A DNA stretch of 64,000 bases. It comes from Hetaerina americana. Lineage: Eukaryota; Arthropoda; Insecta; Odonata; Calopterygidae. Within the stretch, counting starts at the first letter, position 1, and the number at the start of each line of letters is the position of its first letter. The DNA lies in the NCBI GenBank assembly GCA_022747635.1, contig JAKTNV010000003.1, positions 98,480,454-98,544,453 on the forward strand, given 5' to 3'. Positions 24,979 to 35,269 of this stretch are shown here, in pieces. A program made the translations under genes and the position numbers. The notes below the pieces were generated by a model. That model was not told where the DNA came from, did no database searches, and saw nothing but the letters and a program-made list of their open reading frames with translations.

Positions 24979-25013
24979 CACGAACGGGTACTACTTTCCG
25001 GATGACCCTCGTG
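24979..25013 (-). repeat. Mariner right terminal inverted repeat
   Basis: This is the inverted copy of the left end. It ends ...GACCCTCGTG and is followed by the TA duplication. Confidence 0.9.
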
Positions 25014-25175
25014 TATATATATATATAGTAAAATAGAGAACACGTTTTGGAAACATTTTAGACTGATAAACAATCTAAAATACAGGTGCCTTATATACAC
25101 AATTTACCTTTTGCTTTGTGTTCTATAGTGCCGTGCACATGTTATATTGCTCTCTTAGGTGCTTCTACCTCACTG

Positions 25176-25206
<31 letters not shown>

Positions 25207-25212
25207 CTATAG
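25014..25212. other. AT-rich DNA with short (TA)n, right of mariner
   Basis: Begins with the mariner TA duplication and a short TATA run, then unique AT-rich sequence and a (TA)n run interrupted by TG at about 25180-25207. No gene was seen. Confidence 0.6.
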
Positions 25213-25272
25213 TATATATCACAGTGAAAGAAAATGGTAAAAATAGTTTTGTTGAAAATAATCACCAATATC

Positions 25273-25309
25273 GACATGCCCTATACCTTAATTAGGTATC
25301 AGGCATGTC
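25273..25309. repeat. 37-bp palindrome
   Basis: GACATGCC..ATACCT and AGGTAT..GGCATGTC form near-perfect inverted arms around a 5-nt AT centre, with two mismatched pairs. It lies between two (TA)n tracts and could extrude as a cruciform. No protein site is recognised. Confidence 0.6.
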
Positions 25310-25316
25310 CTTATAT

Positions 25317-25431
<115 letters not shown>

Positions 25432-27129
25432 AAATAAACGAGCAGTTAGGGTGGACATTTATCAATACTTAAATATACCACACATAATGTACTTGAATTT
25501 ATACGCTATAATAGCCTTAGCATAAAGAAGAATTTCAGTTGGCAGAAAAGCCAACTATGAAGTATTGGATAATGCTACGGAAACTATCTTAATTGCTCTT
25601 TGATTTTTTAACTCAAATCGTGAGTTAATAAAAATATAGATAATACGAACGAATTTATAAGATTCTTAAGTAAAAAAACTTATACCTCAATCTTAGAGGT
25701 CATATCCAAAAATGCGAAACCTGTAGTGTTCTCGATGTAAAATAGATTATTTTTTATTGTTGAATAATCTTTGATTCAATGAATGAAATAAATAATATCT
25801 GGAAAAAAATCATTTCACGCTATAGTAAAGGGTGCTTAATAAAATAAACTTATAAATATGTAATTAAGAATAAATGACATGGCTATGTAACTTAATATAA
25901 TAACATTTATTCCTATACAATCCCTAGCATTTTTATTTTTGTTGCCAGGTTGCCTTAATTAATTTTGTAGGCATTCAACGGACAACAATAATTAGGAATA
26001 CGTAGAAATTCGGGTTTGCGAAGTAATTGTGAATGTATCTCTTAAGTAAATGAATAATAACCATTAGTTACCAATGGTACGCATTTGGCAAATCATTGTT
26101 ATATGATCTGTGAATTAATTTCCAACGGGGTGTGCTTTATTGAATATTAAAAACCTACTGCAAACAACACTATTACATTTATACAATTTATATAAATATA
26201 TAGTTTTTAGAGTGCATAAAACTACAGAGCTATCATCTATGACCAGTTTATTTGAACAATTTTTTTCAAAGATTAATTTTGGTCTTTTGAAATCTAAATT
26301 ATTTGTTAATTTCTACGTTGAATTGGTTTCAATAGTTTATAATTTATAATTGTATGCAACTTAATATACTTAAAAGTTTCTTTATTCCATAATAAATTTT
26401 TTTTTTTACCGTCCTCCTTTAATTAGCTTATATTTCAAATCTTGGTCATTATTTTTATAGCTGTCTAAAATTTCCACCTTAAAAAGATGTTTAACTTTTT
26501 ATATCAATGTTTTTGTAAATTATTCATGCGGTATTAACTCTGTAAAATAAAGTATGATCATATCTTGAGTGCGTAGAGGGTTAAAGTGTGTCAATTCAGC
26601 AGATAAGCAACTATATGTATCAAGGATCACTTGAAGTCTGCTCTTGTCAAGTTTTGTAACTAACGCATGTCACTATAGAGTTTAAAAACAAATGGTAGAG
26701 ACAATTTCTAAGCCAGCGATTGATGTAAAACGGTCGTGATATAAGCTCAGTGCACAACCTTACCACTCGAGCGGCTGTCGTCTCAGGGCAATGAAACACC
26801 ATTGACTTCGTCCTTTCATCCAAGTGCATGTGCTCCTCGGTCACGGCTGCAAAAACAATTCCTTTCCTCCTTCCCTTCTCCTACCATATTCCTCTCTCTC
26901 CCTCATCACTTTGCTCCTCCTATTCTAGAATTTTTCTCCTCGGTTCCTTCCCACAAACTATTCTCTTCCCTTTCCTCTATCTTCTATCCTTCAAACAAAC
27001 AGGCGCCGCATGCACACCTAATAGGATGCATAAACCATTATTCACTCTTAGACCTCACAAACTTTAAACTGATCTCGTGTAATCCTCCAGATGCTCAACC
27101 GATGAGTGCTAAAAAGCAACGACCGGGAA
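25432..27129. other. AT-rich DNA ending in a pyrimidine-rich patch
   Basis: Nothing recognisable to 26750. From 26850 to 27000 the plus strand is C/T-rich, and its two overlapping open frames are composition artefacts. Confidence 0.45.
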
Positions 27130-28130
27130 TCAACCAAAACTTCCGTTTCAAGTGTTTTCACCTGACCCACAGTGTTTTCTTATTGTACATTGAATATTAT
27201 TTAGTTGAAAATTGTAGCATATAAACTTACGGATCACATCATAGGTCATAACTATGTAACAATGTTTTGCTTTTTTTCTGCTAATAAAATGCTATGTTCT
27301 CCTCCATTTTTATTATTATTGGAAACATAAGGGGAAATACCGATAACCTTAATTAGTATTTAATTACCGTTTTTTGTTAATATTAAATATTAGTCATGAA
27401 AGTGTTCTCGGGCACTAGCTTAAGTACCAAATACATGCGAAATAAAACAGTACACATACATTTTTTTAACCGGGTTACATTTAATTCCGATAGTAAAAAT
27501 ATACGATGAAGTTATTTACATGTCAAAATATGATTATCATTTTGGTCTTCCCTGCTTTATAAACAATTCCTAACATATATTACCGTCAAAGATATAAACC
27601 ATTACGGTTTTAAAAATGAATGTGTTAACCCCAAGAGGGATAAACACTAGGGCGATTGAATTTTTACGAGGCCATATTAATGGTCTTACTAGCAGGCGGT
27701 ACCCTTGATTCAACCATCAAGCGTTACCGTATTACCATCAAAGAGATTATTTTGGCGTGAAATGGGTTGTAACGTTAATTTATTAGGTATTTAAAAAGCG
27801 TTGTCAATCGTTACGCACCCGGTGCAAATGATTCTTTTTTTCCAGCTAAGAATTAAGAGAGGTTAACCGCGTCCAAAAAAATAGCCATTACTCGCCCTCT
27901 CTCTTTCACTCACTCACTCAACAACCCTTTTTCAGTGGGTCCTTAAGCAGTTTTACTGCGTGGGGCAATAAAGGTGGGACGAACCCGCCATTTCACAGTG
28001 AGCGCTAGGCGGGGGAGGGTTGCCACAATAGGTTTGACCGACAAGGGCCGTCAAAGAATGAGAGAGCGCGTGAGCATTTTAAAGGACCCGGGAGGGAGAC
28101 AAAGAGGACCAAGAGAAGAGAGATAGTGTG
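27130..28130 (-). other. abd-A intron 1, exon-proximal part
   Basis: No coding sequence was recognised. Direct observations are a palindrome CCATATTAATGG at 27672-27683 next to a GCCAT core, a PHO/YY1-like CCGCCATTT at 27985-27993, and a polypyrimidine stretch at 27830-27845. A CT/CA-rich tract lies at 27895-27930. The mix of TAAT and GCCAT cores near the donor is compatible with an intronic regulatory element, but this is inference. Confidence 0.5.
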
Positions 28131-28136
28131 ACTCAC
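28131..28136 (-). other. 5' splice donor of abd-A intron 1
   Basis: On the minus strand the exon ends ACCG|GTGAGT, a near-consensus donor. It falls just after YPWMSIT, where abd-A genes of other insects have an intron between hexapeptide and homeobox. The open frame beyond it encodes nothing Abd-A-like. Confidence 0.9.
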
Positions 28137-28914
28137 CGGTGATAGACATCCATGGGTAGCGCGGGATATCGGGGAGCGGTTGGCCCGCCGTTTGGGAGCA
28201 CGAGTTGAGCGGGTTGCCCGGGTCTGCGGCGGCCGCCTGGTGGTAGAACTGCGCCGCGGCCGCCGCCATGCTCGACGTCGTGGAGGCGCCGTTCTGATGG
28301 TGGTGGTGGTGGTGATGGTGATGGCCGAGAGTGTAGTTCACCATGGACTCGGCGGAGACGACCGCCGGGTGACCTCCCGTGTAGCGGCACGACTTGTCCA
28401 CGGTGTCCACCACCCCACCCACTCCTACGCCCCCGCTCCCGCCCCCACCGCCCCCGGACACACCCCCGCCGCTTCCACCGCCCCCGATGAGGCTCCCGCC
28501 CCCGACGATTCCGCCTCCGACCGGCCCTGGGCTGGGCACACCTCCCCCGGCACCACCACTGCTCCCGGAACTCGATCCGTGGACGCCCCCTCCGCCCCCG
28601 TTCCCAATGCCGTTGCCGCCCCCGCTCGAAAGCGCGGCGGCCGCGGCGGTCGAGAAAGGCGACGAGCTCATGGAGGCGCCAAAGGCGGCGGCGGCGGCCG
28701 CGGCCTGCGAGTGGGTCGCCCCCATCGACACGTACGGGTACATCCTGCCGGCGGCAGCGTGCTGTGGCCCGTAATTGACCACGCTGTTAGCCGCAGCGGC
28801 GGCGGCGGCCGCGGCGGCCGCGGCGGCTGCAGCGGATGCCGAGGCCGACGAGGCCGTCGGGTCCGCCGCCTGGTGGTACTTGGGCAGCATGCTATCGATG
28901 AATTTGGAGCTCAT
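28137..28914 (-). CDS. abd-A: abdominal-A (abd-A), first coding exon
   Basis: This is the 5' coding exon of the Hox transcription factor Abdominal-A, which specifies abdominal segment identity and binds DNA in the nucleus with Extradenticle. Seen: 259 complete codons plus one base. The start MSSKFIDSMLPKYH is diagnostic for Abd-A (Ubx and Antp begin differently). It is followed by poly-Ala at residues 28-42, MYPYVS at 58-63, Ala-rich 71-77 and 90-94, a Gly/Ser-rich stretch 97-167, DKSCRYT 173-179, a nine-His run 198-206, AQFY 221-224, and the Exd-contacting hexapeptide YPWM at 253-256. The start is firm: A at -3, an in-frame TGA at 28990-28992, and no ATG between. The exon stops at G|GTGAGT. 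The frame read past the donor (to 28051) is intron. In known Abd-A, YPWMSIT is followed by D (GAY), which fits a phase-1 junction after the single G. The homeodomain is not in this exon. The GC-rich codons mix synonymous forms within the Ala, Gly and His runs. Confidence 0.97.
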
Positions 28915-29391
28915 TGTCCCACCATAATAACAGTTGCGGCTGGCGGGCGAGATGATGAGCGCGATTTCTTTACGGCGCGCCGGCGGTCGTCAGTGGAGGG
29001 AGCGAAGGCAAAGTGCGCGAGCGAAGGGGGGCCGCCCCGCAGTAACGGCGGGGAAGGGGCCAGGGGGGAGGGGCGGGGCTGATGAGGGTGGGGGATGGGC
29101 ACAGCGCGGTGGAGGACCTGGAGTAGGGGGCTCTTCGGGTTCGGAGTGGGGGGGCACAGGGCGAAGGAGGGCGAGGTGGAACCGAGAGAGAAACAGAAGA
29201 CGGCGCACTGAGCGTTTGGGAGAGGAAAAGTATAAGAGGAGAAAGCGGTAAGGAAGAGAGAGAGAGGGAGAGAGGGAAGTAGATAGAGCGCTCAGGCGCT
29301 CTTAAAACCGAATCCTTTATGTCTCGAACCTCAATGTAACCGTGCAGTAATGGCCACACAACGGAACTCGTAGACTTGTAAATAACGCCGC

Positions 29392-29424
29392 CCAATCAGG
29401 GGACAGGTGTCGGGAGCAGCCAAT
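29392..29424 (+). promoter_or_regulatory. Pair of CCAAT boxes upstream of abd-A
   Basis: CCAATCAG at 29392-29399 and CCAATGGG at 29420-29427 are both on the plus strand, 28 bp apart, about 480-510 bp upstream of the ATG. Both match the NF-Y core with favourable flanks. Paired CCAAT boxes at multiples near 30 bp are a common promoter arrangement. Use here is inferred. Confidence 0.45.
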
Positions 29425-29453
29425 GGGAGAGCTCCGAACGTCTCCGGAGATGA

Positions 29454-29468
29454 ATGGCGGCAATGGCC
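29454..29468 (+). promoter_or_regulatory. PHO/YY1-like sites at the abd-A promoter
   Basis: ATGGCGGC at 29454-29461 is directly followed by ATGGCC at 29463-29468. The first is the strong core of the YY1/Pleiohomeotic site (GCCGCCAT on the other strand). PHO sites near Hox promoters are typical of Polycomb response elements in Drosophila, and that role here is inference. Confidence 0.35.
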
Positions 29469-29513
29469 CCGGCTTGCCCCTGCCCCTCTGGTTCGATATT
29501 TTCCTTCGTGCGT

Positions 29514-29521
29514 TGACGTCA
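29514..29521. promoter_or_regulatory. Palindromic CRE (TGACGTCA)
   Basis: The perfect 8-bp CREB/ATF palindrome TGACGTCA lies about 600 bp upstream of the abd-A ATG, directly abutting the CTCF-like motif that starts at 29522. The match is exact. Occupancy is unknown. Confidence 0.4.
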
Positions 29522-29535
29522 GCGCCATCTACTGG
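29522..29535 (-). promoter_or_regulatory. CTCF consensus match upstream of abd-A
   Basis: The minus strand reads CCAGTAGATGGCGC, which matches all 14 positions of the general animal CTCF consensus CCASYAGRKGGCRS. CTCF marks domain boundaries in the Drosophila bithorax complex and in vertebrate Hox clusters, so a site 608 bp from the abd-A start codon is credible. Function is inferred. Confidence 0.55.
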
Positions 29536-29540
29536 CTGCC

Positions 29541-30540
29541 ACCGCGAACCACCACGAAGGTGAAACCGGTTGGTGAGGGAATCGGGATCCGGAGAGTGGA
29601 AGATGCGTCGAGAGATGAGAAGGAAAGTGGGAGAGAGAGCGAAGGAGGGCGGGAGGAAAGGTTGATGGAGGAGGAGGTATAGTGGAGTTCTTAAGCCGGA
29701 GGATCCTGGTCCAGCGGACGGGAGGACACCACGAGACCTCCGCAGCCAACCGAAAGCCGGAAGGTGGCGCGGATGGTGGTGGACCTTGGGCGGTGGAGTG
29801 AGAGAGGTGTGCTGGGAGGGAGGAGGATGGGGCGCGTGTTGGTGTAGTTGCCCGCGCAACTACGAAGAGTATCGTGGATCAGAGGAGAGGTGGCGAGAGG
29901 GTTTGAGTGCGCGAGGAAAGCGTCGCCGGGGAGAGCCGCGGTGCGAGCGCGACCGTACGAGGAGGCGTTCGGACGTAGTATGAGAGAGACGGCGTGTACG
30001 TCCACGAGTGGACTAACCTCCCACTCTGTCTCTCTCTCTCTCTCTCCCTCACCCTCCTCGACCTTTCTCACTCTCTCCTTCTTCCCTCTTTCACTCTCCC
30101 TCAGTCTCCCGCGTCTCTACATCCTTCTCTCACCCCTGTCCTCTCGGCTGCTCTTCGTCCAGGGGGGCAATCCAGGCAGGGGTGGAGGAAGACGACAGAA
30201 ACGAGGAGGGAGGGAGTGGGCGGGGATAGTGGAAGGGGTTTTTGAGGAGGAGGACACTCCCTGTGGAGGAGGAGAGAGGGAACTGAGGAAATTTATGATT
30301 CATTCGCCGACGCCTATATCATCCACTCCCCCGTCAGCTTAAGGCTAATCGGGACCGTGTTGTCGTGATCATGAATGATGGAAATTAAAGGCGAGAGCCC
30401 TTGCCGGGGACGGATTTGACCGCCGGTGAGGGGTGATGTGGGGAAAGGAGTGAAGAAGGGATGAGAGAAGTGGTCATCGGTCACGCAATCCAAAAGGCGG
30501 CTTTCTATTATGTGCAAATGAAGGCCGATTAACGAGTCCG
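29541..30540. promoter_or_regulatory. GC-rich island upstream of abd-A with CT/GAGA tract
   Basis: This continues the CpG-rich island away from the gene. A (CT)n run at about 30025-30050 sits in a longer pyrimidine-rich stretch (30020-30140), offering GAGAG sites on the minus strand. Several open frames overlap here on both strands, but they are mutually shadowing and low-complexity (Ser/Pro/Arg). I see no recognisable protein. It is probably part of the promoter-proximal regulatory domain. Confidence 0.45.
29757..29770 (+). promoter_or_regulatory. Second CTCF-like motif, opposite orientation
   Basis: The plus strand reads CCGGAAGGTGGCGC. Its AGGTGGCGC core equals the Drosophila CTCF core, and 12 of 14 positions fit the general consensus. 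It points away from the site at 29522-29535, so the two form a divergent pair about 230 bp apart. Confidence 0.4.
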
Positions 30541-32159
30541 GACAAACGGATGGAAATACTTTTACCTTATTAAGGTTTCAGGATTGTTGGTGCGGATCAT
30601 ATAAGTATTTTTAGCATATTGGTATCCAAAATGTTAATTATTATGGAAAAGTCTTCGTAGTAGGTTTAAATCTATAAGGAATAAGGTTGCCTATCGAATG
30701 TCTTTTGCGCAGGAGAATGTAATATGTATCTAAGATTTTCTCATTTCTGCTATAATATTTGGCACCTACTGTACTTCCAGCCCCAAACTATTTTCTGTCA
30801 TTTTGCATTTTCGTGCTTTTTTTACGAATATAAAATTTCAAAGATTATGGATGATATATGAAGAGAGCAATCATCAATGTTGATAGCGTTTGATACTACA
30901 GTATTATTTAAGATACTCAACGAGAATGTAACATTAGCATTTTCAACAAGACTCCAGACAGTTATTCAGTTATGCGAATGAAGAGTAAGATTGCTAGTAT
31001 ATAAATATAATTTTAGTACTTTCTGAGCACCTCAAGATATATTGGTTGCGCATAACATGAGAAATTAGTAAATATTTGAAAATTGATGGAGGAGATATAG
31101 CAGCAGTTTTGGCAGAATTCAGTAAATATTTCAAAATAATATTTTAAAAGATAAATTGTTTGGTTTCATATATTTAAATTTTCTTGATTGATCGATTTAT
31201 TCCACTTTTTCCAATTACTATATTCCATTTTCACTTCTAAAATTTGAAGCACATTTCTGCTCATTATTAAATAATTATAATCTACGATTTCCAACGAACT
31301 TAAATCTTTCCCAAAGAATCTTCTCTGGTGTCCCTGGTGGAATATAAAATATTTCCAATTTTTTTAATATTTACAATTTCATTTACCTAAACATTCATAA
31401 TTATCCTAAGCTCTGAAAAAGTTTATCTTGTGTAACAATCCTTGAAAACTATAGATATATATGAGTACACATATATATGTATATATATGCATATATAGGT
31501 ATGTATAATAAGCATATATATATACTATATATATATATAATTATATATATATATATATATATATATAATTATATATGTGTGTGTGTGTGTGTGTTTGTGT
31601 GCCTGTATATATAATATTTATTTCTAAAAACAAATGAATAAAAAGCATTTGGTTGGCCCGGGTTTCAATTTAATTGTTTAATTTGGTATTAAATGCTTAT
31701 TGCAAAAAATATGTGCAAAGAGGATTGCTATTTTATATTCAATTTTTCAAAAAAATGCAACTTGGAATGCATTTTGTTATCACATTGCATTTAATATAAA
31801 ATGATTCCTTTTTAGGTAATAAGGTAAATGATTACCTCTTCAATCGGTAGTAAATATTTCCCATTGAGAAAAAATATTAGTTTCTGCTATATATTATATC
31901 CCATTTTAAAATTAATGATAAAGACACGGCAGAATGCAATTTTTCACAACAGTAGTGTTTTTTATGCGACACAAAAATGCGTTCTTGATGAATAAAAAAT
32001 ATTCCCAATTAAATTATGATGCTTGAAAATAACATTTCCAAAAAGATAATATCCAACTTGTTTCTTGGGGACAAGATAAAACTACCTATTGTTTTAATGA
32101 ACATTACCCCGATGCGCTCAGTGTCTTGAATGGCCTACAAAAATCAAAACAACAGCCTC
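30541..32159. other. AT-rich DNA, no gene seen
   Basis: Contains the compound microsatellite at 31441-31612. Nothing else recognised. Confidence 0.5.
31441..31612. repeat. (TA)n/(TG)n compound microsatellite
   Basis: Irregular TATA runs with CATA/GTAT breaks, ending in a (TG) run at about 31575-31600. Confidence 0.9.
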
Positions 32160-32900
32160 AATCCTCAGAAAGAGAGTGGCTTATGCACTTATGAGTGCGT
32201 CCTGGGTGTTTATTACACATTTTCTCAAGTTCACCGCCTCCGTTCCTCGTCGCAGATACATTCATAACACCGTGGCGTTCGGAGCACCGGGGAATGGATC
32301 CATGTTACCCAGCCAGGCAGCCAACCATTCCACCGGGCCAGACGAGCGGTGCGTTCAAGCAACGCCATCTCCCGCACACATACACGAAGGAGCGTCATGG
32401 AGTCCTGTGCCGCAGTCTACTTCTTCCCCTCCCAGCATTTCGTTTGTGTATTTTTTTATTCGGTCCTCAGCGCCACCCATAAAAGGCTATGTTAACTATT
32501 TCACACCCTCAATCATTGGACGTTAACTCCCTCGTCCCGCAATCTCCCGCCGATATGACTTAACGCTTATTTTACGTCTCAATGTTAAGCCAAGGGAAAC
32601 TCAAAGGAAGTGCATTTGGCCAACGTTGCGGCTTTACGCCCCGAGGTTAAATGGCACTCGAGGTGAATCAGGGTCCGTGCTTTATTCGCCATTCGCTCGA
32701 CAGTTATGACCTCTCCTCAGCCCCCATCCCCCTCACGCCCTCCTCGTGCGAAATCCGCCTCCTGTATCATAGGCACCGCCATTACCACCGTGGCCTTGGA
32801 TCCGCACGTCCTCACCCTAATTGAAAAGGGCGCCGCGAAAGCCGAAATGTAGATGGCGGCGAGGGCCGACGGTGGTCCATGGCTAATTTGTTCAGTACAG
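32160..32900. promoter_or_regulatory. GC-richer island with CArG box and YY1/PHO site
   Basis: It contains CCATAAAAGG at 32477-32486, a perfect CArG box that also includes the posterior-Hox-like CCCATAAA, and AGATGGCGGC at 32851-32860, a strong YY1/PHO core. Open frames over it resemble no known protein. It is probably an intergenic regulatory module. Confidence 0.35.
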
Positions 32901-33739
32901 TGCGTTGACTTCACCATAAAGTTCCAAAGCCGCATGTACTTAATAGTGACTATAAGGATGCGCATCTGCAACCAAGAATTCGTAAAGGGAAATTTAATGT
33001 TAACCTTGGGCAGAAGATGAAGACGTTGCTCATCTAAAATTATTGGTAGCAGTAATATAACGGGTATCGGTTGGTTATTTTTGGAGCCATACATTAACTT
33101 AGTAGTACTTCTACGCAATTGCTAGCATGATGAATAAGATTTATAAATACCATGCCTTGTATTGCCTCCAATAATTACTTATTTAGCTTCGCTTACTTTA
33201 AAGCAGCCGTGTTTCCAATATTCAAACAGGTGTTTAAAATAATAATTTCATTAAATTAATAACGCAAAGGTTATTTAATGAGCATTGTATAAGCTTAGTA
33301 TTAGTTGATAAAATGTTCACAAATCTGATTCTAAGATTAATATACATGTATATTCCTTAATAAATTTGAGAAAAAGGATTGAGTGATTATACCGTTGCTT
33401 GGGTTGGAAATGATCCCACCACATAAAGGTCTACCTGCTAAATACAAAATTTCAGATTGTGTGTAACATTTATGATTAATTCAATTCTTAAAAGACAATG
33501 CATACCTTTGACAAAACATTTTAGAATACGCTCGTGAATATTTCCTTTAACATCTGATGCTTAATAAGCTTTGATAAAGGAGTGTAAAAAATTCAAACAG
33601 TTTTATCATTTCCATTAAGGGCAATGATCTATAATAAGCTATAAATAGATTTCACTGGCTATCAAAAGAAGTGTGGTCTATTCACAGGTTCATTGTTCAC
33701 AAATGTTCTTGTATACTTCTGTTTAAGACGTACTTTCTG

Positions 33740-34170
33740 GGAGGACGTGAATAGACAAGGAGTTGCGTTGCGAAAAGGAATCCCGATGGGTGAAAACCTG
33801 GTCGAGTTCCCCGGAAGGGACAAAAGATGATGGAGGCTGTAGGTGAGTGGATCGCTAGGCTACCCTTTTCTCTCACGGTCCATTTGGGTCATATGCGGGA
33901 AAGGCGAAGGAGCAGCAGCGTGGCGCGGTGATGGCTGGCGACGGGCGCGTAGTACTACCGCTGAGTGAAGATGATGGCGGCGAGGATTGCATGGGGGATA
34001 TCCTGTGTGAAGGGATCGAAGGAAGCAGGCAATGGATGGTACAGAGGGGAATTCAGGTGATGGGAAAGAGTGAGAGGAGTGTGCAGTAGGGTCGCTGTAA
34101 GGGATAGGGAGAGAACTGAGTGTGGATTCGGTACGGAAGGAAAGAGTACCTAAATAAAAGGGATATACCT
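33740..34170. other. Purine-rich GC island with YY1/PHO core
   Basis: G/A-skewed sequence with ATGGCGGC at 33974-33981. No gene recognised. Confidence 0.35.
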
Positions 34171-35269
34171 GCTTTGGATGTTACTGCTATTCAATAGCAA
34201 TTTGAAGTCCTATGAAACTAAACATAACAATTTTGATCTTGTCTAAAATCATCAATTGGCATAGAAATCGATTTATTCCTTCCAAAGATGAATGAATACC
34301 TGCCGTATTACAAATTTGACTCCCTATTCCCGGCCCCTTCGGCGTTGGCGTATTTCTCTTGATTATTTAACGGTTGGCTGCGGGTTCTATTCCCGAATAG
34401 GTGGGTGTTCCTAAACATAAAGCTGGGATGCTTGCGTAAAAGATAATTGTATTGCCTATTTATAACCCAGCATTCATGGACTGTTTTCGCTGTAGAGTAA
34501 ATTGTAAAGAATACTTCACTTTCGGAAAACGAGAAGTAAAACATTTCCCACTTTTTAATATTTGGTTTTACTTTAATACTATGAATAATTGCTAATTATA
34601 TTCCTGAAATATTTTGAAATGCTAAGCAAAAAGGAGAAATATATCTACGAAAACGTCAAACAATCAATACATGTATTCTTAATTGTCTGAAATACTTATC
34701 ACTCATAAAAGGATTGTTTCTACGGATTATATTTCGGCAATAAAATTATAATTTTTAATTCAACTAAATGCCACTTATTGAAGCGTTTTACATAAGAGAA
34801 ATGAAAAAAGTTTTTTATTGAAATCCATGGTCGTTTCTGCAAAGTATTGCAAGCATATGAGTCGCTATGGAGTGCATATACATTACCAAATCCTTAATAT
34901 ATTTCTATAATTGTATATAAAGTAAAATCACTACGGTTTTCAGCTATTGGACATTTCATACAGGACTTACTATTGAAAGACCGTGAAAGAAATAGTGTCG
35001 TGCATATTATCCATTTCATTGATTTAAAATATAAAAATGATGATATAGAAAGATTAATTTTTACTATGTAGTTTTGTGCATCATTCCGCATTTTGAACAT
35101 TTATTGGAGTTATCGCTATTATTTTATGATTAAATTTAATTATTCAGCTAAGTACAAAATACAGAAAACTAAATAAAAAATTATTTACTTCAGTTGCCTT
35201 TGTTTCTGTTGTTCGATTACTATTTCAAGCAGGATTATATTTATAAATACTAGAAAATAATCCCTTTGG
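34171..35269. other. AT-rich DNA, no gene seen
   Basis: No recognisable feature. Confidence 0.5.

Larger units (their letters stand above)
24257..25013 (+). mobile_element. Internally deleted mariner (Tc1/mariner) transposon
   Basis: A 757-bp element is bounded by 35-bp terminal inverted repeats (24257-24291 and 24979-25013) that differ only at the outermost base (T versus C). It is flanked by the expected TA target duplication (24255-24256 and 25014-25015). Full mariners are about 1.3 kb. The missing DNA is the middle of the transposase, including the catalytic core. It cannot make active transposase but could be mobilised by a complete relative. It lies in abd-A intron 1, if the intron extends that far. 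Confidence 0.93.
28915..29540 (-). promoter_or_regulatory. abd-A 5' leader and proximal promoter region
   Basis: This is GC-rich, CpG-rich sequence immediately upstream of the abd-A ATG. It has no upstream in-frame ATG before the TGA at 28990-28992. It contains a GA-rich tract (29251-29280), two CCAAT boxes, PHO/YY1-like sites, a palindromic CRE and a CTCF consensus match (listed separately). No convincing TATA box is seen on the minus strand. The transcription start cannot be placed from sequence alone, so the boundary between leader and promoter is unknown. Confidence 0.6.

Noticed and set aside
28394..28774. Proline-rich open frame antisense to abd-A
   Set aside because: It is the antisense image of the Gly-rich tract.
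28180..29082. 300-codon open frame on the strand opposite abd-A
   Set aside because: It is antisense to the abd-A exon. Its Arg/Gly/Ala-rich peptide is the mirror of GC-rich homopolymer codons and has no recognisable domain.
29177..29211. Initiator-like CTCAGTG on the minus strand with a GGTTC downstream as a possible Inr/DPE pair for abd-A
   Set aside because: The DPE-like pentamer is at +27 rather than the strict +28 spacing, and both motifs are short. Not enough to place the start site.
29317..30342. Several overlapping open frames of 60-180 codons upstream of abd-A
   Set aside because: They overlap on both strands in CpG-rich DNA where stops are rare, and the translations are low-complexity with no family match.
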